A DNA stretch of 5,827 bases from Clostridiales bacterium UBA4696. Its GTDB lineage: Bacteria > Bacillota > Clostridia > Oscillospirales > Oscillospiraceae. Position 1 is the stretch's first letter; each line of letters opens with the position of its first letter. Shown here in pieces: positions 5,591 to 5,827 of the stretch. The DNA lies in assembly GCA_002404795.1 (NCBI GenBank), contig DHKK01000176.1:11805-17631 (forward strand), in the 5' to 3' direction. The translations under genes and the position numbers were made by a program. The notes under the pieces were generated by a model. It had not been told where the DNA came from, ran no database searches, and saw only the letters and a list, made by a program, of their open reading frames with translations.

Positions 5591-5827
5591 TCAGGGTGTC
5601 CATCTTCCCGTTGCGCCGCAGGGAAGCACCAGGCCGGAATCGCGCACCGGAAGCCCCAGCTCCCCGGCAGCCGTCCTGCCGCCGAAGGGGCGGAACACCA
5701 CATCGGACGCATAGGCCACTGCGCTGGGTGCAAGGCCAGTGGTATAGGAATTGATAATCACGAACAACGGATCATCCGTCAGCAACTTTGCCGTCTCCTG
5801 GAGAAAGGGGAAAAAGCTGGTTTCCAT
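5591..5827 (-). CDS. C-terminal end of a class I SAM-dependent (RlmI/RlmK-like) methyltransferase, truncated by the window
   Basis: Only the last 78 residues are visible. The methionine at the window edge is probably internal rather than the start, since members of this family have about 300 residues. The VIINSYTTGLAP stretch (23-34) and the closing GLPVRDSGLVLPCGATGRW segment (58-76) match my memory of C-terminal ends of SAM-dependent methyltransferases related to the 23S rRNA cytosine methyltransferases. The SAM-binding motifs and the catalytic residues lie outside the window, so activity and substrate cannot be judged. It ends 11 nt before ecfA1 and so probably belongs to the same transcript. 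Confidence is high that it is coding and moderate for the family. Confidence 0.7.
   Translation of the reverse strand: METSFFPFLQETAKLLTDDPLFVIINSYTTGLAPSAVAYASDVVFRPFGGRTAAGELGLPVRDSGLVLPCGATGRWTP

Overview
All genes in this window lie on the minus strand, so the window reads from right to left. The moderately high GC content, strong GGAGG-type ribosome binding sites, an EcfA1-EcfA2-EcfT-TruA block and a DUF5711-type protein suggest a Gram-positive Clostridia genome. An Oscillospiraceae-like gut bacterium is my best guess. That assignment rests on family recognition only, since no rRNA or other taxonomic marker is present.

Layout in transcription order: (1) 5827-5591, the last 78 residues of a class I SAM-dependent RNA methyltransferase-like protein, cut by the window edge; (2) 5579-4731 ecfA1, (3) 4718-3849 ecfA2 and (4) 3856-3050 ecfT, which form the complete energising module of a group II ECF vitamin/metal transporter; (5) 3041-2277 truA, tRNA pseudouridine(38-40) synthase; (6) 2287-1124, a membrane-anchored, probably beta-propeller protein of DUF5711 type; (7) 1027-1, the first 342 residues of a ClpE-like AAA+ unfoldase, which runs off the left edge without a stop codon.

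Genes 1 to 6 are separated by at most 12 nt or overlap by 8 to 11 nt, so they look like one translationally coupled operon whose promoter lies beyond the right edge. The only real intergenic gap is 1028-1123 (96 bp). The operon's 3' end carries a GC-rich hairpin that overlaps the last codons and the stop codon of gene 6 and is followed by a T5 tract, a candidate terminator. The gap then holds a 6-bp dyad, an extended -10 promoter element (TGATATACT) and a consensus Shine-Dalgarno sequence for the clp gene. No CtsR-type operator is visible.

Functionally, EcfA1, EcfA2 and EcfT would assemble at the membrane and energise substrate-binding S components encoded elsewhere. TruA and the methyltransferase are RNA modifiers, and ClpE is a stress/protein quality control ATPase. 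No S component, mobile element, CRISPR array, tRNA or rRNA is visible. This is essentially housekeeping sequence. The least understood element is the DUF5711-type membrane protein, and I see no convincing undescribed multi-gene system.
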